Origin: Hoeflea phototrophica DFL-43
GTDB taxonomy: Bacteria > Pseudomonadota > Alphaproteobacteria > Rhizobiales > Rhizobiaceae
Reading direction: 5' to 3'
NCBI RefSeq assembly: GCF_000154705.2
Contig: NZ_CM002917.1
Coordinates: 2,002,461 to 2,066,460 of the forward strand
DNA: 64,000 nucleotides
In this document: in pieces, positions 14,241 through 25,389 of the stretch
Layout of the letters: the number at the start of each line of letters is the position of its first letter
Position numbering within the stretch: position 1 is the first letter of the stretch
Notes under the pieces: generated by a model
Seen by the model: only the letters and a program-made list of their open reading frames with translations
Told to the model about the DNA's origin: nothing
The model's database searches: none
Program-made: the position numbers and the translations under genes

Positions 14241-15416
14241 ATGGCAAAGGGTAAGTTCGAGCGCAATAAGCCGCACGTAAACATCGGCACGATTGGTCAC
14301 GTTGACCACGGCAAGACGTCTCTGACGGCTGCGATCACCAAGTACTTTGGAGATTTCAAGGCCTATGACCAGATTGACGCTGCACCCGAAGAGAAGGCCC
14401 GCGGCATCACCATTTCGACCGCGCACGTCGAGTATGAGACCGAAGGCCGTCACTACGCCCACGTCGACTGCCCCGGCCACGCCGACTATGTGAAGAACAT
14501 GATCACCGGTGCGGCTCAGATGGATGGCGCGATCCTGGTTGTTTCGGCTGCTGACGGCCCGATGCCCCAGACCCGCGAGCACATCCTGCTTGCCCGCCAG
14601 GTTGGCGTGCCTTCGCTGGTGGTGTTCCTCAACAAGGTCGACCAGGTCGACGACGAGGAGCTTCTCGAGCTGGTGGAGATGGAAGTTCGCGAACTTCTGT
14701 CGTCCTACGACTTCCCGGGCGACGACATTCCGATCATCAAGGGCTCTGCTCTGGTTGCGCTCAACGATGGCGACAAGGCCCAGGGTGAAGACGCGATCCG
14801 TGCTCTGATGGCTGCGGTTGACGAGTACATCCCGACCCCTGAGCGTCCGATCGATCAGCCGTTCCTGATGCCGATCGAAGACGTGTTCTCGATCTCGGGC
14901 CGCGGTACTGTTGTGACCGGCCGTGTCGAGCGTGGCATTGTCAAGGTTGGCGAAGAAATCGAAATCGTCGGCATCCGCGACACCAAGAAGACGGTTTGCA
15001 CGGGCGTTGAAATGTTCCGCAAGCTGCTCGACCAGGGCCAGGCCGGCGACAACATCGGCGCGCTTCTGCGTGGCGTTGACCGTGAAGGCGTTGAGCGCGG
15101 TCAGGTTCTCTGCAAGCCTGGTTCGGTCAAGCCGCACACCAAGTTCAAGGCAGAAGCCTACATTCTGACCAAGGAAGAGGGCGGTCGTCACACACCGTTC
15201 TTCACCAACTACCGTCCGCAGTTTTACTTCCGCACGACCGACGTGACGGGTGTTGTGACACTGCCGGAAGGCACCGAAATGGTGATGCCGGGCGACAATA
15301 TCTCGGCTGACGTGACGCTGATCGTGCCGATCGCGATGGAAGAGAAGCTGCGCTTCGCCATCCGCGAAGGCGGCCGCACCGTCGGCGCCGGCATCGTCGC
15401 TTCGATCATCGAATAA
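14241..15416 (+). CDS. tuf: Elongation factor Tu
   Basis: 391 aa GTPase that brings aminoacyl-tRNA to the ribosome. The P-loop GHVDHGKTS lies at residues 19-27, with DCPGHADY and NKVD following, and the beta-barrel domains are complete. It ends the str group and is separated by 71 bp from rpsJ. Many alphaproteobacteria carry a second tuf near secE-nusG, which is outside this window. Confidence 0.99.
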   Translation: MAKGKFERNKPHVNIGTIGHVDHGKTSLTAAITKYFGDFKAYDQIDAAPEEKARGITISTAHVEYETEGRHYAHVDCPGHADYVKNMITGAAQMDGAILVVSAADGPMPQTREHILLARQVGVPSLVVFLNKVDQVDDEELLELVEMEVRELLSSYDFPGDDIPIIKGSALVALNDGDKAQGEDAIRALMAAVDEYIPTPERPIDQPFLMPIEDVFSISGRGTVVTGRVERGIVKVGEEIEIVGIRDTKKTVCTGVEMFRKLLDQGQAGDNIGALLRGVDREGVERGQVLCKPGSVKPHTKFKAEAYILTKEEGGRHTPFFTNYRPQFYFRTTDVTGVVTLPEGTEMVMPGDNISADVTLIVPIAMEEKLRFAIREGGRTVGAGIVASIIE

Positions 15417-15431
15417 CAAACGGGGGCAGGT

Positions 15432-15460
15432 CGCGCGGTTCGGTCATACCGGATCGCGCG
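15432..15460 (+). other. Imperfect hairpin in the tuf-rpsJ spacer
   Basis: CGCGC...GCGCG enclose CGGT...ACCG around a short loop, 28 bp before the rpsJ start. There is no T-run. It could be a leader structure of the S10 genes, but it is not obviously the L4-type leader known from gammaproteobacteria. Confidence 0.3.
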
Positions 15461-15487
15461 GTCCTCTCACAAGCAAGGACAAGTCGA

Positions 15488-15796
15488 ATGAACGGCCAGA
15501 ACATCCGCATCCGCCTCAAGGCGTTTGATCACCGGATCCTTGACGCCTCCACACGTGAAATCGTGTCGACGGCGAAACGGACCGGCGCAAGCGTCCGCGG
15601 CCCGGTTCCGCTGCCGACCCGGATCGAAAAATTTACGGTCAACCGGTCGCCGCACATCGACAAGAAGAGCCGCGAGCAGTTCGAGATGCGCACCCACAAG
15701 CGTCTTCTCGACATCGTCGATCCGACACCGCAGACCGTAGATGCGCTTATGAAGCTGGATCTCGCCGCGGGCGTTGATGTGGAAATCAAGCTGTAA
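15488..15796 (+). CDS. rpsJ: 30S ribosomal protein S10
   Basis: 102 aa, full length, with the conserved core [19 protein letters not shown]10 is part of the 30S head and also acts as NusE in transcription antitermination. It opens the S10 group; rplC follows after 80 bp. Confidence 0.99.
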   Translation: MNGQNIRIRLKAFDHRILDASTREIVSTAKRTGASVRGPVPLPTRIEKFTVNRSPHIDKKSREQFEMRTHKRLLDIVDPTPQTVDALMKLDLAAGVDVEIKL

Positions 15797-15876
15797 GGCG
15801 CGCGTCGTCTTAAGCACAGGGAACGAGGCATGAAGGGGCAGGGCCCCGACAGGCTCATCTCAAGAGGAATGAACCG

Positions 15877-16581
15877 ATGCGTTCAGGTGTGATTGCACAA
15901 AAAGTGGGAATGACCCGGGTCTACAACGACGCCGGAGAGCATGTGCCCGTGACCGTTCTGCGGTTGGAAAACTGCCAGGTGGTGGCCCAGCGTACGGAAG
16001 AGAAGAACGGCTACACAGCCGTCCAGCTCGGCGCCGGCGTCGCCAAGGTCAAGAACACGTCCAAGGCTATGCGCGGTAACTTCGCCATCGCCAATGTCGA
16101 ACCCAAGGCCAAGCTGGTCGAGTTCCGCGTCAGCTCCGACAATCTTATCGATGTCGGCGCGGAGATTTCCGCGAGCCATTTCGTTGCGGGCCAGCTCGTT
16201 GATGTCTCCGGCGTTACCCAGGGTAAGGGCTTTGCCGGTGCCATGAAGCGTCACGGCTTTGGCGGTCTTCGCGCCACCCACGGCGTTTCGGTCTCGCACC
16301 GTTCGCACGGCTCGACCGGTTCGAACCAGGATCCGGGCAAGGTCTGGAAGGGCAAGAAGATGGCCGGCCACATGGGTCAGACCCGCGTGACCACGCAAAA
16401 TCTCGAGATCGTCTCGACCGACGCCGATCGCGGCCTGATCCTGATCAAGGGCGCGGTTCCGGGCTCCAAGGGGTCATGGATCGTCGTTCGCGATGCAATC
16501 AAGTCCGGCATCCCGGCTGATGCGCCACTTCCTGCAGCCATCCGCGCTGCGGCCACCGTATCGAATGAGGGAGCCGAATAA
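15877..16581 (+). CDS. rplC: 50S ribosomal protein L3
   Basis: 234 aa. L3 organises 23S rRNA near the peptidyl-transferase centre. The central extension ([20 protein letters not shown]) is conserved. The C-terminal tail ([22 protein letters not shown]) is the longer form seen in rhizobia. The stop codon overlaps the rplD start by one base (TAATG), which implies translational coupling. Confidence 0.99.
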   Translation: MRSGVIAQKVGMTRVYNDAGEHVPVTVLRLENCQVVAQRTEEKNGYTAVQLGAGVAKVKNTSKAMRGNFAIANVEPKAKLVEFRVSSDNLIDVGAEISASHFVAGQLVDVSGVTQGKGFAGAMKRHGFGGLRATHGVSVSHRSHGSTGSNQDPGKVWKGKKMAGHMGQTRVTTQNLEIVSTDADRGLILIKGAVPGSKGSWIVVRDAIKSGIPADAPLPAAIRAAATVSNEGAE

Positions 16582-17201
16582 TGGATCTCACCGTCACCAC
16601 TCTCGAGGGCAAGTCCGCAGGAAAGATTTCTCTTTCCGATGCGATCTTCGGTCTCGAACCGCGCCAGGATCTGATCCAGCGCATCGTGCGTTGGCAGCTC
16701 GCCAAGAAGCAGCAGGGCGGTCATAAGACCCTCGGCCGTTCCGAGATCTCGCGCACTGGCGCCAAGATGTTCAAGCAGAAGGGTACGGGCCGCGCTCGTC
16801 ACCATGCTGCAAGCGCCCCGCAGTTCCGCGGTGGTGGCCGGGCACACGGCCCGGTCGTGCGCAGCCACGCTCATGATCTTCCCAAGAAGGTCCGCGCTCT
16901 TGCCCTGCGTCACGCGCTCTCGGCCAAGGCCCAGGCGTCCGACATTATTATTGTCGACAGCCTGACTGCTGGTGAAGCCAAGACAAAGGCGCTGACAGGT
17001 TCGCTCGACAAGATGGGCCTGAACAATGCGCTGTTCATCGGCGGCGCGGAGCTCGATCAGAACTTCCGCCTTGCCGCCAAGAACATTCCGAACGTGGATG
17101 TTCTGCCGGTTCAGGGCATCAACGTCTATGACATTCTGCGCCGCGGCAAGCTTGTCTTGTCCAAGGACGCTGTCGCTGCTCTGGAGGAGCGCTTCAAATG
17201 A
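16581..17201 (+). CDS. rplD: 50S ribosomal protein L4
   Basis: 206 aa. L4 lines the exit tunnel through its long loop ([22 protein letters not shown]). In E. coli it also represses the S10 operon; whether it does so here cannot be judged. It overlaps rplC by one base and rplW by four (ATGA). Confidence 0.99.
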   Translation: MDLTVTTLEGKSAGKISLSDAIFGLEPRQDLIQRIVRWQLAKKQQGGHKTLGRSEISRTGAKMFKQKGTGRARHHAASAPQFRGGGRAHGPVVRSHAHDLPKKVRALALRHALSAKAQASDIIIVDSLTAGEAKTKALTGSLDKMGLNNALFIGGAELDQNFRLAAKNIPNVDVLPVQGINVYDILRRGKLVLSKDAVAALEERFK

Positions 17202-17491
17202 CGGATATTCGCCACTATGATGTGATTGTCTCTCCGGCGATCACCGAAAAGTCGACGCTGGTGTCCGAGCAGAACCAGGTTGTCTTCAACGTCGCCCGGC
17301 GCGCCACCAAGCCTGAAATCAAGGCTGCGGTAGAAGCGCTGTTCGGTGTCAAGGTTACGGCGGTCAACACGCTGCTGCGCAAGGGCAAAACCAAGCGCTT
17401 CCGCGGCATTGCCGGTCGCCAGTCTGATGTGAAGAAGGCGTATGTGACGCTTGCCGAAGGTCAGTCGATCGACGTCTCAACCGGCCTGTAA
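17198..17491 (+). CDS. rplW: 50S ribosomal protein L23
   Basis: 97 aa. L23 sits at the tunnel exit and docks signal recognition particle and trigger factor. The family features [16 protein letters not shown] and [14 protein letters not shown] are present. The start overlaps the rplD stop, so translation is coupled. Confidence 0.98.
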   Translation: MTDIRHYDVIVSPAITEKSTLVSEQNQVVFNVARRATKPEIKAAVEALFGVKVTAVNTLLRKGKTKRFRGIAGRQSDVKKAYVTLAEGQSIDVSTGL

Positions 17492-17528
17492 GGGCCGCGC
17501 GAACTAGCCCTCAAAAGGGAACAGGAAA

Positions 17529-18365
<837 letters not shown>

Positions 18366-18380
18366 GAGAGGAAGTCTCCA

Positions 18381-18659
18381 ATGGCTCGTTCAGTTTGGAA
18401 AGGTCCGTTTGTTGACGGCTATCTTCTCAAGAAGGCTGAGAAGGTGCGCGAAGGCGGCCGCAATGAAGTAATCAAGATCTGGAGCCGCCGCTCCACTATC
18501 ATGCCGCAGTTCGTCGGCCTGACATTCGGCGTCTACAACGGAAGCAAGCACATTCCGGTCAACGTGTCCGAAGACATGGTCGGCCAGAAGTTTGGCGAAT
18601 ACTCCCCGACGCGGACCTATTATGGCCACGGCGCCGACAAGAAAGCGAAGAGGAAGTAA
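18381..18659 (+). CDS. rpsS: 30S ribosomal protein S19
   Basis: 92 aa. S19 pairs with S13 in the 30S head. The segments [16 protein letters not shown] and [13 protein letters not shown] are standard. Two bases separate its stop from rplV. Confidence 0.99.
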   Translation: MARSVWKGPFVDGYLLKKAEKVREGGRNEVIKIWSRRSTIMPQFVGLTFGVYNGSKHIPVNVSEDMVGQKFGEYSPTRTYYGHGADKKAKRK

Positions 18660-18661
18660 CA

Positions 18662-19051
18662 ATGGGCAAGGCAAAAACCGAACGCCGGCTCAAGGACAAC
18701 GAAGCGCAGGCAGTCGCCCGCACGCTTCGTGTCAGTCCGCAGAAGCTCAACCTGGTTGCCGGTCTCATCCGCGGCAAGAAGGTTGGCAAGGCACTGGCCG
18801 AGCTTGAGTTTTCCCGCAAGCGCATCGCTTCGACCGTCAAGAAGACGCTTGAATCGGCGATTGCAAACGCAGAAAACAACCACGATCTCGATGTAGATTC
18901 GCTGGTCGTTGCCGAAGCCTATGTCGGCAAGTCCATCGTTATGAAGCGCTTCCATGCCCGCGGTCGTGGCCGTTCCTCGCGGATCGAAAAGCCGTTCTCG
19001 CATCTCACCATCGTGGTGCGTGAAGTGGAAGCCAAAGAGGAGGCCGCATAA
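18662..19051 (+). CDS. rplV: 50S ribosomal protein L22
   Basis: 129 aa. The beta-hairpin that reaches into the exit tunnel is visible near the C-terminus ([20 protein letters not shown]). The stop overlaps the rpsC start by one base (TAATG). Confidence 0.99.
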   Translation: MGKAKTERRLKDNEAQAVARTLRVSPQKLNLVAGLIRGKKVGKALAELEFSRKRIASTVKKTLESAIANAENNHDLDVDSLVVAEAYVGKSIVMKRFHARGRGRSSRIEKPFSHLTIVVREVEAKEEAA

Positions 19052-19755
19052 TGGGTCAGAAAATTAATCCAATCGGTTTTCGTCTTGGCATCAACCGTAC
19101 GTGGGACAGCCGCTGGTTTGCAGACAATGCCGAGTACGGCAAGCTGCTGCATGAAGACCTGAAGATCCGCAAGTATCTGCTTGCTGAACTCAAGCAGGCC
19201 GGTATTTCGAAGGTCGTGATCGAGCGTCCACACAAGAAGTGCCGCGTGACCATCCATGCTGCCCGGCCTGGCCTGATCATCGGCAAGAAGGGTGCGGACA
19301 TCGAAAAGCTGCGCCGCAAGCTCGGCGAGATGACGCAGTCGGAAACGCACCTCAACATTGTTGAAGTGCGGAAGCCGGAAGTTGACGCAACGTTGGTCGC
19401 TCAGTCGATCGCCCAGCAGCTTGAGCGTCGTATTGCGTTCCGCCGCGCCATGAAGCGTTCGGTTCAGTCGGCTATGCGTCTGGGTGCCGAAGGCATCAAG
19501 ATCACTTGCGGCGGCCGTCTTGGCGGCGCGGAAATCGCGCGCACCGAGTGGTACCGTGAGGGCCGGGTTCCGCTTCACACGCTTCGCGCCGACATCGACT
19601 ACGGCACTGCCGAAGCGAAGACGGCTTACGGCATCTGCGGCGTCAAGGTCTGGATATTCAAGGGCGAAATCCTTGAGCATGACCCAATGGCATCGGAACG
19701 CCGCGCCACTGAGGGCGACGCTTCGGGCGGCAATCGCCGGCGCGAAAACGCTTAA
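19051..19755 (+). CDS. rpsC: 30S ribosomal protein S3
   Basis: 234 aa. The N-terminal KH domain has the [15 protein letters not shown] loop, and the C-terminal domain carries [21 protein letters not shown]3 forms part of the mRNA entry channel and its helicase. It is coupled to rplV by a one-base overlap. Confidence 0.99.
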   Translation: MGQKINPIGFRLGINRTWDSRWFADNAEYGKLLHEDLKIRKYLLAELKQAGISKVVIERPHKKCRVTIHAARPGLIIGKKGADIEKLRRKLGEMTQSETHLNIVEVRKPEVDATLVAQSIAQQLERRIAFRRAMKRSVQSAMRLGAEGIKITCGGRLGGAEIARTEWYREGRVPLHTLRADIDYGTAEAKTAYGICGVKVWIFKGEILEHDPMASERRATEGDASGGNRRRENA

Positions 19756-19789
19756 TCACGCGCAGGCAGACAATTCGGAGAATTAAACA

Positions 19790-20203
19790 ATGTTGCAGCC
19801 AAAGCGTACAAAGTACCGCAAGCAGTTCAAGGGCCGCATCAAGGGCGTCGCCAAGGGCGGCTCGGACTTGAATTTCGGTTCTTACGGCTTGAAGGCGCAG
19901 GAGCCCGATCGCGTCAATGCACGTCAGATCGAAGCGGCCCGTCGTGCCATCACCCGTCACATGAAGCGTGCCGGCCGTGTCTGGATCCGCATCTTCCCTG
20001 ATGTGCCGGTAACCTCCAAGCCGACCGAAGTCCGTATGGGTAAGGGTAAGGGCTCGGTTGATTATTGGGCGGCCAAGGTCAAGCCAGGCCGGATCATGTT
20101 TGAAATCGACGGCGTGAGCGAAGAGCTTGCCCGCGAAGCCCTGCGTCTCGGCGCGGCGAAGCTTTCGGTCAAGACCCGCTTCGTCCAGCGCATCGCAGAC
20201 TAA
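19790..20203 (+). CDS. rplP: 50S ribosomal protein L16
   Basis: 137 aa. L16 helps place the A-site t[19 protein letters not shown] and [17 protein letters not shown] are the expected signatures. rpmC starts 11 bp after the stop. Confidence 0.99.
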   Translation: MLQPKRTKYRKQFKGRIKGVAKGGSDLNFGSYGLKAQEPDRVNARQIEAARRAITRHMKRAGRVWIRIFPDVPVTSKPTEVRMGKGKGSVDYWAAKVKPGRIMFEIDGVSEELAREALRLGAAKLSVKTRFVQRIAD

Positions 20204-20214
20204 GGAGAGCGATC

Positions 20215-20415
20215 ATGAAAGCTGCAGATGTTCGCGCGATGAGCGTTGACCAACTCAATGACGAGCTCGCCAAGCTGAAGAAAGAGCAGTTCAACCTGCG
20301 CTTCCAGGGTGCTACCGGCCAGCTTGAAAAGACCTCGCGGGTCCGGGAAATCCGCCGCGATGTCGCCCGCATCAAGACCATTGCCCGCCAGAAGGCGGCA
20401 GAAGCCAAGGCCTAA
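20215..20415 (+). CDS. rpmC: 50S ribosomal protein L29
   Basis: 66 aa, two helices, with the family core [18 protein letters not shown]. It neighbours L23 at the tunnel exit. rpsQ follows after 12 bp. Confidence 0.98.
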   Translation: MKAADVRAMSVDQLNDELAKLKKEQFNLRFQGATGQLEKTSRVREIRRDVARIKTIARQKAAEAKA

Positions 20416-20427
20416 GGACCGAATAAG

Positions 20428-20667
20428 ATGCCAAAACGCATTCTGCAGGGCACTGTAGTCAGTGACAAGAACGAAAAGACAGTGGTCGTCCGTGTGGAGC
20501 GTCGTTTCGCGCACCCGGTGATGCGCAAGATCGTTCGTCGCACCAAGAACTACAAGGCGCACGACGAGAACAACACATGCAAGGTAGGCGACGAGGTTTC
20601 CATTCAGGAATGCGCGCCGATCTCCAAAGACAAGCGCTGGACAGTCGTTGAGGCTGCCCAGGCTTGA
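20428..20667 (+). CDS. rpsQ: 30S ribosomal protein S17
   Basis: 79 aa OB-fold protein and primary 16S rRNA binder, with the conserved [19 protein letters not shown] (residues 8-26). It is the last gene of the S10 group. A terminator-like hairpin and a 239-bp spacer follow, as at the S10/spc boundary of E. coli. Confidence 0.99.
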   Translation: MPKRILQGTVVSDKNEKTVVVRVERRFAHPVMRKIVRRTKNYKAHDENNTCKVGDEVSIQECAPISKDKRWTVVEAAQA

Positions 20668-20739
20668 TTAATCATGGTTTGAGGCAGGTGCGCCTATTGC
20701 ACCTTGCCGAGAATCCTGTATGAAGCAGGCCATTGGCGC

Positions 20740-20769
20740 AGAACGCCCCTCAGACGGGCGTTCTTCTGC
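20740..20769 (+). terminator. Hairpin between rpsQ and rplN (S10/spc boundary)
   Basis: AGAACGCCC (20740-20748) and GGGCGTTCT (20756-20764) form a perfect 9-bp stem with a 7-nt loop, followed by TCTGC rather than a clean T-run. It sits in the largest spacer inside the ribosomal cluster. It would end or attenuate the S10 transcript. TTGACT at 20838-20843 may be the -35 of a separate spc promoter, although no good -10 follows. Confidence 0.55.
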
Positions 20770-20906
20770 TTTCAGCGCATGGAAGGTCCCATCTCGGGAA
20801 ACCACCTTGGCAACATCCTTCCCGCGCACGACAAGAATTGACTCATAAGCTGGCATAGGGGCCTTAGTGTCCAACCGTGCCGGTAACAACAAGAAGGCGG
20901 CCTGAT

Positions 20907-21275
20907 ATGATTCAGATGCAAACAAACCTCGACGTTGCCGATAATTCCGGCGCCCGTCGTGTCATGTGCATCAAGGTTCTGGGCGGTTCCAAGCGGAAAT
21001 ATGCTTCGATCGGCGACGTGATCGTCGTCTCGATCAAGGAAGCCATTCCGCGCGGCCGCGTCAAGAAGGGTGATGTGATGAAGGCGGTTGTTGTCCGCAC
21101 TGCCAAGGACATCCGTCGCGCCGATGGCAGCGTGATCCGGTTCGACCGGAACGCAGCCGTTCTGATCGATAACAAGAAAGAGCCGATCGGCACCCGCATC
21201 TTCGGACCGGTTCCGCGTGAATTGCGCGCCAAGAGCCACATGAAGATCATCTCCCTGGCTCCAGAAGTGCTGTAA
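20907..21275 (+). CDS. rplN: 50S ribosomal protein L14
   Basis: 122 aa, from [19 protein letters not shown] longer frame begins 30 bases earlier, but AAGAAGGCGG at 20891-20900 places the ribosome on ATG 20907. L14 forms an intersubunit bridge. It opens the spc group, with rplX 11 bp behind. Confidence 0.99.
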   Translation: MIQMQTNLDVADNSGARRVMCIKVLGGSKRKYASIGDVIVVSIKEAIPRGRVKKGDVMKAVVVRTAKDIRRADGSVIRFDRNAAVLIDNKKEPIGTRIFGPVPRELRAKSHMKIISLAPEVL

Positions 21276-21286
21276 GGAACGAACCG

Positions 21287-21598
21287 ATGCAAAAGATCCG
21301 CAAAGGCGACAAGGTCGTCGTTCTGGCCGGCAAGGACAAGGGCCGTAGTGGCGAAGTCCTGGCTGTGATGCCGAAGGAAGACCGGGCCGTGGTCCGGGGT
21401 CTCAATATGGTCAAGCGCCACCAGCGCCAGACCCAGACCCAGGAAGCCGGCATCATCAACAAGGAAGCCTCGCTTCACCTCTCCAACCTCGCGGTTGCAG
21501 ATCCCAAGGACGGCAAGCCGACCCGCGTCGGTTTCCGCGTTGAGGGTGAGAAGAAGGTGCGCGTGGCAAAGCGTTCTGGAGAAGTGATCGATGGCTGA
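21287..21598 (+). CDS. rplX: 50S ribosomal protein L24
   Basis: 103 aa with a KOW motif ([20 protein letters not shown]). It is an initiator of 50S assembly. Its 3' end overlaps rplE by 8 bp, so the two are translationally coupled. Confidence 0.98.
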   Translation: MQKIRKGDKVVVLAGKDKGRSGEVLAVMPKEDRAVVRGLNMVKRHQRQTQTQEAGIINKEASLHLSNLAVADPKDGKPTRVGFRVEGEKKVRVAKRSGEVIDG

Positions 21599-22148
21599 TG
21601 CGAAGTACGAGCCGCGGCTCAAGACCGAATATGTGACACGCATCCGCAAGGCCATGCAGGAAAAGTTCGCATATGCGAACGAAATGCAGATCCCGCGTGT
21701 GGACAAGATCGTGATCAACATGGGCGTTGGCGAAGCCACCGCCGATTCCAAGAAGCCCGCTGTGGCGGCTGAAGACCTGGCGGCAATCGCCGGCCAGAAG
21801 CCCGTCATTACACGCGCACGCAATTCGATCGCCGGCTTCAAGCTGCGCGAGCAGATGCCGATTGGTGCAAAAGTGACTCTGCGCGGCGCCCGCATGTATG
21901 AGTTCATGGATCGCCTGGTCACCATCGCGCTTCCGCGCGTTCGCGACTTTCGCGGCCTGAACCCCAAAAGCTTTGACGGCCGTGGCAATTTCGCCATGGG
22001 CATCAAGGAGCACATCGTGTTTCCAGAGGTCAACTACGACAAGGTCGACCAGATCTGGGGCATGGACATTATCGTTTGTACGACGGCACCAACGGACGAC
22101 GAAGCTCGCGCTCTGCTCACAGAGTTCAACTTCCCGTTCCCGCAGTAA
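21591..22148 (+). CDS. rplE: 50S ribosomal protein L5
   Basis: 185 aa, a 5S rRNA-binding protein of the central protuberance. [14 protein letters not shown] and [15 protein letters not shown] are conserved. It starts inside the end of rplX. Confidence 0.99.
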   Translation: MADAKYEPRLKTEYVTRIRKAMQEKFAYANEMQIPRVDKIVINMGVGEATADSKKPAVAAEDLAAIAGQKPVITRARNSIAGFKLREQMPIGAKVTLRGARMYEFMDRLVTIALPRVRDFRGLNPKSFDGRGNFAMGIKEHIVFPEVNYDKVDQIWGMDIIVCTTAPTDDEARALLTEFNFPFPQ

Positions 22149-22182
22149 TCGTAACGGCATTCGTGAAAAAGGATAACTGATC

Positions 22183-22488
22183 ATGGCGAAAGTCAGCGCA
22201 ATTGAGAAGAACAAGCGCCGCCGCAAGCTGGTCGCACGCGACGCCCCGAAGCGGGCTGCGCTCAAGGCGATCATCAAGAACCAGGAGCTTCCCATCGAGG
22301 AGCGGTTCCGTGCAACGCTGAAGCTGGCTGAAATGCCACGCAACGGCGCGAAGATTCGCGTTCGCAACCGCTGCGAAGTTACCGGCCGTCCGCGCGCTTA
22401 CTACCGTAAGCTGGGCATGTCGCGTATCGCTTTGCGTGAGCTCGGGTCGCTGGCCAAGGTGCCCGGCCTGGTCAAGTCGAGCTGGTAA
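22183..22488 (+). CDS. rpsN: 30S ribosomal protein S14 (zinc-free type)
   Basis: 101 aa. This is the longer form without the CXXC zinc-ribbon: only one Cys ([11 protein letters not shown]) is present. That is usual for alphaproteobacteria. rpsH follows after 12 bp. Confidence 0.99.
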   Translation: MAKVSAIEKNKRRRKLVARDAPKRAALKAIIKNQELPIEERFRATLKLAEMPRNGAKIRVRNRCEVTGRPRAYYRKLGMSRIALRELGSLAKVPGLVKSSW

Positions 22489-22500
22489 GGAGCGAGCAAT

Positions 22501-22899
22501 ATGGCAATGACTGATCCATTGGGTGATATGCTCACCCGTATCCGCAACGGTGTTGCTCGCCGCAAGTCGTCGGTTTCGACACCGGCTTCCAAGCTGCGCG
22601 CCCGTGTTCTCGACGTGCTGCAGTCCGAAGGATACATCCGTGGTTACACCGAGGTGGCTTTCGACAACGGCAAGGCTGAACTGAGCATCGAGCTCAAATA
22701 TCATGAAGGCGCACCGGTGATCCGTGAGATCGCCCGCGTTTCAAAGCCCGGCCGGCGTGTCTACGTCTCCGTTAAGTCCATTCCGCAGGTCGCGAACGGT
22801 CTCGGCATTACGATCCTTTCGACTCCGAAGGGCGTTTTGGCTGATCATGTCGCGCGTGAGCACAATGTTGGTGGCGAGGTTCTCTGCTCGATCTTCTGA
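22501..22899 (+). CDS. rpsH: 30S ribosomal protein S8
   Basis: 132 aa. S8 binds the central 16S rRNA domain. [15 protein letters not shown] and the C-terminal [20 protein letters not shown] are family signatures. In E. coli it represses the spc operon by binding near the rplE start; I did not find a clear copy of that fold here. Confidence 0.99.
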   Translation: MAMTDPLGDMLTRIRNGVARRKSSVSTPASKLRARVLDVLQSEGYIRGYTEVAFDNGKAELSIELKYHEGAPVIREIARVSKPGRRVYVSVKSIPQVANGLGITILSTPKGVLADHVAREHNVGGEVLCSIF

Positions 22900-22937
22900 T
22901 CGTGCAGAACCTCCATCTCGAACAGACAGGTTGAACA

Positions 22938-23471
22938 ATGTCTCGTATCGGTAAAAAGCCCGTTCCGGTTCCTGCCGGCGTCACCGCGACGGTTGACGGC
23001 CAGAAAGTGGTCGCCAAGGGTCCCAAGGGTGAGTTGAGCTTCGTTGCAAACGACGAAGTCGCACTCAAGCTTGTGGACAATGCGGTCGTCGTCTCGCCCG
23101 TGGGCAACTCCAAGGATGCCCGCTCCAAGTGGGGCATGTCGCGCACCATGATCTCCAACATCTTCACCGGTGTTAAGGATGGTTATGAGCGCAAGCTCGA
23201 AATCAACGGCGTGGGTTATCGCGCCGCGATGCAGGGTCGCAATCTGCAGCTGGCTCTTGGCTTCAGCCATGATGTCGTCTATCAGCCGCCGGAAGGCGTC
23301 AATATTGCATGCCCGAAGCCGACGGAAATCGTCATCACCGGCATCGACAAGCAGGTGCTTGGCCAGGTGGCGGCAGAGATCCGCGGCTACCGCGGTCCCG
23401 AGCCTTACAAGGGCAAGGGCGTCAAATATGCTGAAGAGCGGATTGTCCGCAAAGAAGGCAAGAAGAAGTAA
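22938..23471 (+). CDS. rplF: 50S ribosomal protein L6
   Basis: 177 aa, two similar alpha/beta domains. The C-terminal signature [16 protein letters not shown] is intact. L6 lies near the sarcin-ricin loop. rplR follows after 12 bp. Confidence 0.99.
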   Translation: MSRIGKKPVPVPAGVTATVDGQKVVAKGPKGELSFVANDEVALKLVDNAVVVSPVGNSKDARSKWGMSRTMISNIFTGVKDGYERKLEINGVGYRAAMQGRNLQLALGFSHDVVYQPPEGVNIACPKPTEIVITGIDKQVLGQVAAEIRGYRGPEPYKGKGVKYAEERIVRKEGKKK

Positions 23472-23483
23472 GGAAGACGCGAA

Positions 23484-23846
23484 ATGGCTAGCAGGAAACA
23501 ATCCCTTACGCGTCGGGCCGACCGTGTTCGCCGCCAGATCAAGGCGGTGGCCAATGGCCGTCCGCGCCTGTCGGTTCATCGCTCGTCGAAGAACATTTAT
23601 GCCCAAATCATCGATGACGCAGCAGGCCGTACGCTTGCATCGGCATCGACGCTGGACACCGGTCTTCGCGGTGAACTCAAGACCGGTGCGGATGTCTCCG
23701 CAGCGGCCGCTGTCGGCAAGCTGATTGCCGCGCGCGCATCAGAAGCAGGCGTCAAGGATGTGGTCTTTGACCGCGGCGCCTTCATCTATCACGGCCGGAT
23801 CAAGGCCCTCGCTGAAGCTGCCCGCGAAGGCGGTCTTAGCTTCTAA
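23484..23846 (+). CDS. rplR: 50S ribosomal protein L18
   Basis: 120 aa, 5S rRNA-binding, with a basic N-terminus ([20 protein letters not shown]) and the ending [18 protein letters not shown]. rpsE follows after 45 bp. Confidence 0.99.
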   Translation: MASRKQSLTRRADRVRRQIKAVANGRPRLSVHRSSKNIYAQIIDDAAGRTLASASTLDTGLRGELKTGADVSAAAAVGKLIAARASEAGVKDVVFDRGAFIYHGRIKALAEAAREGGLSF

Positions 23847-23891
23847 GTCAAACCAGCCGATTGATTCCGGAAAAGAATAAGGAAAAGGACA

Positions 23892-24452
23892 ATGGCCAAG
23901 GAAGGTCGCCGCGACAATCGCGGCAGGGAAGAAGAGCGCGACAGCGAATTCGTTGACAAGCTTGTTCACATCAACCGCGTTGCCAAGGTCGTCAAGGGCG
24001 GCCGGCGCTTCGGTTTCGCAGCCCTGGTGGTTGTTGGAGACCAGAAGGGCCGCGTTGGCTTCGGTCACGGCAAGGCTCGCGAAGTGCCGGAAGCTATCCG
24101 CAAGGCGACTGAGTCCGCCAAGCGTGATCTGATCTTCGTTCCGCTTCGTTCGGGCCGGACACTGCACCATGATGTGCATGGCCGTCACGGCGCCGGCAAG
24201 GTGCTGCTTCGTTCCGCGAAACCGGGTACCGGGATCATCGCTGGTGGTCCGATGCGTGCTGTGTTCGAAACGCTTGGCATGCAGGATGTCGTGGCCAAGT
24301 CGACCGGTTCCTCGAACCCGTACAACATGGTCCGCGCCACATTTGATGCGCTCAAGAACCAGATGCACCCCAAGGACATCGCGGCTCAGCGCAGCATCAA
24401 GTATTCCACGCTTCAGGAACGCCGCGGTCCTGCCGCCGGTGGTGAAGAGTAA
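23892..24452 (+). CDS. rpsE: 30S ribosomal protein S5
   Basis: 186 aa. An N-terminal double-stranded-RNA-binding-like fold ([20 protein letters not shown]) is followed by the C-terminal S5 domain. S5 contributes to decoding fidelity and the mRNA entry helicase. rpmD follows after 38 bp. Confidence 0.99.
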   Translation: MAKEGRRDNRGREEERDSEFVDKLVHINRVAKVVKGGRRFGFAALVVVGDQKGRVGFGHGKAREVPEAIRKATESAKRDLIFVPLRSGRTLHHDVHGRHGAGKVLLRSAKPGTGIIAGGPMRAVFETLGMQDVVAKSTGSSNPYNMVRATFDALKNQMHPKDIAAQRSIKYSTLQERRGPAAGGEE

Positions 24453-24490
24453 TCGGGCCTCTGCCTTATTTGAACTAGGGAGCCAAGACC

Positions 24491-24691
24491 ATGGCTGACA
24501 ATAAAAAGGGCAAGACGGTTACCGTAGAACAGATCGGTAGCCCGATTCGCCGCCCCAACGTCCAGCGTCAGACGCTGATCGGTTTGGGCCTTAACAAGAT
24601 GCACCGCCGCCGGACCCTCGAGGACACTCCGTCCGTTCGTGGCATGATCCGTTCGGTCAGCCACCTCGTTCGCGTCGTCGACGAGCAGTGA
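24491..24691 (+). CDS. rpmD: 50S ribosomal protein L30
   Basis: 66 aa, with the core [20 protein letters not shown]. Sixteen bases separate it from rplO. Confidence 0.98.
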   Translation: MADNKKGKTVTVEQIGSPIRRPNVQRQTLIGLGLNKMHRRRTLEDTPSVRGMIRSVSHLVRVVDEQ

Positions 24692-24707
24692 GTGGGAGTG
24701 ATTGATC

Positions 24708-25190
24708 ATGAAACTCAATGAAATCAACGACAACGAAGGCGCAACCAAGAACCGCAAGCGCGTTGGCCGCGGTATTGGTTCGGGCTCCGGCAAGACCGGT
24801 GGTCGCGGCGTCAAGGGTCAGAAGTCCCGTTCGGGTGTTTCCATCAACGGCTTCGAAGGCGGCCAGATGCCGATCTATCGTCGTCTGCCAAAGCGTGGCT
24901 TCAACAACATCTTCTCGAGCGACTTCAACGTCGTTTCGATTGGGCGTATCCAGACTGCAATCGATGCAGGCAAGCTTGATGGCAAGTCGACCATTGATGC
25001 TGCTGCGCTCAAGGGTGCTGGCGTGATCCGCCGCATCAAGGATGGCGTCCGGGTTCTGGCCGACGGCGAACTCAAGGCCAAGCTTACTCTCGAAGTCGCA
25101 GGCGCATCGCGCACTGCGATCGAGAAGGTGGAAAAGGCCGGTGGTTCGATCAAGGTTCTGGCCGCAGCGCCAGCCGCAGCCGAAGGCTGA
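24708..25190 (+). CDS. rplO: 50S ribosomal protein L15
   Basis: 160 aa from [22 protein letters not shown] two codons upstream is in frame, but GGGAG places initiation at ATG 24708. The Gly/Arg-rich N-terminal arm ([17 protein letters not shown]) threads into 23S rRNA. A hairpin and 199 bp separate it from secY. Confidence 0.98.
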   Translation: MKLNEINDNEGATKNRKRVGRGIGSGSGKTGGRGVKGQKSRSGVSINGFEGGQMPIYRRLPKRGFNNIFSSDFNVVSIGRIQTAIDAGKLDGKSTIDAAALKGAGVIRRIKDGVRVLADGELKAKLTLEVAGASRTAIEKVEKAGGSIKVLAAAPAAAEG

Positions 25191-25200
25191 TAAAATTGTG

Positions 25201-25230
25201 ACCGTCCGGTGCTTCACATCGGGCGGTTTT
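25201..25230 (+). terminator. Hairpin with short T-run between rplO and secY
   Basis: ACCGTCCG (25201-25208) pairs with CGGGCGGT (25220-25227), using one G-U pair around an 11-nt loop, then TTTT (25227-25230). It lies 10 bp after rplO. It may act as a partial terminator that lowers secY-adk expression relative to the ribosomal genes; that effect is inferred. Confidence 0.5.
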
Positions 25231-25389
25231 CATCCCATATGGGATCAGTCGGCGCGCTAGTTCGGGCCGGCTGGGGCAGGCGCCAGGTACCGGACCGACG
25301 GTCTGGCCGCAACGTCCGGTGAAACCAACTCAGACCCTCCGGAGATGATCGGGTTCATCAGGCGCCGGATGGGCCACGCGGAGAACGCA

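Noticed and set aside
12993..15419. 808-codon open frame antisense to fusA and tuf
   Set aside because: It runs across two highly conserved genes and their spacer, has no family features and reflects strong codon bias in fusA and tuf.
20668..20925. 85-codon minus-strand frame between rpsQ and rplN
   Set aside because: It covers the hairpin and the rplN start, has no family features and points against the operon.
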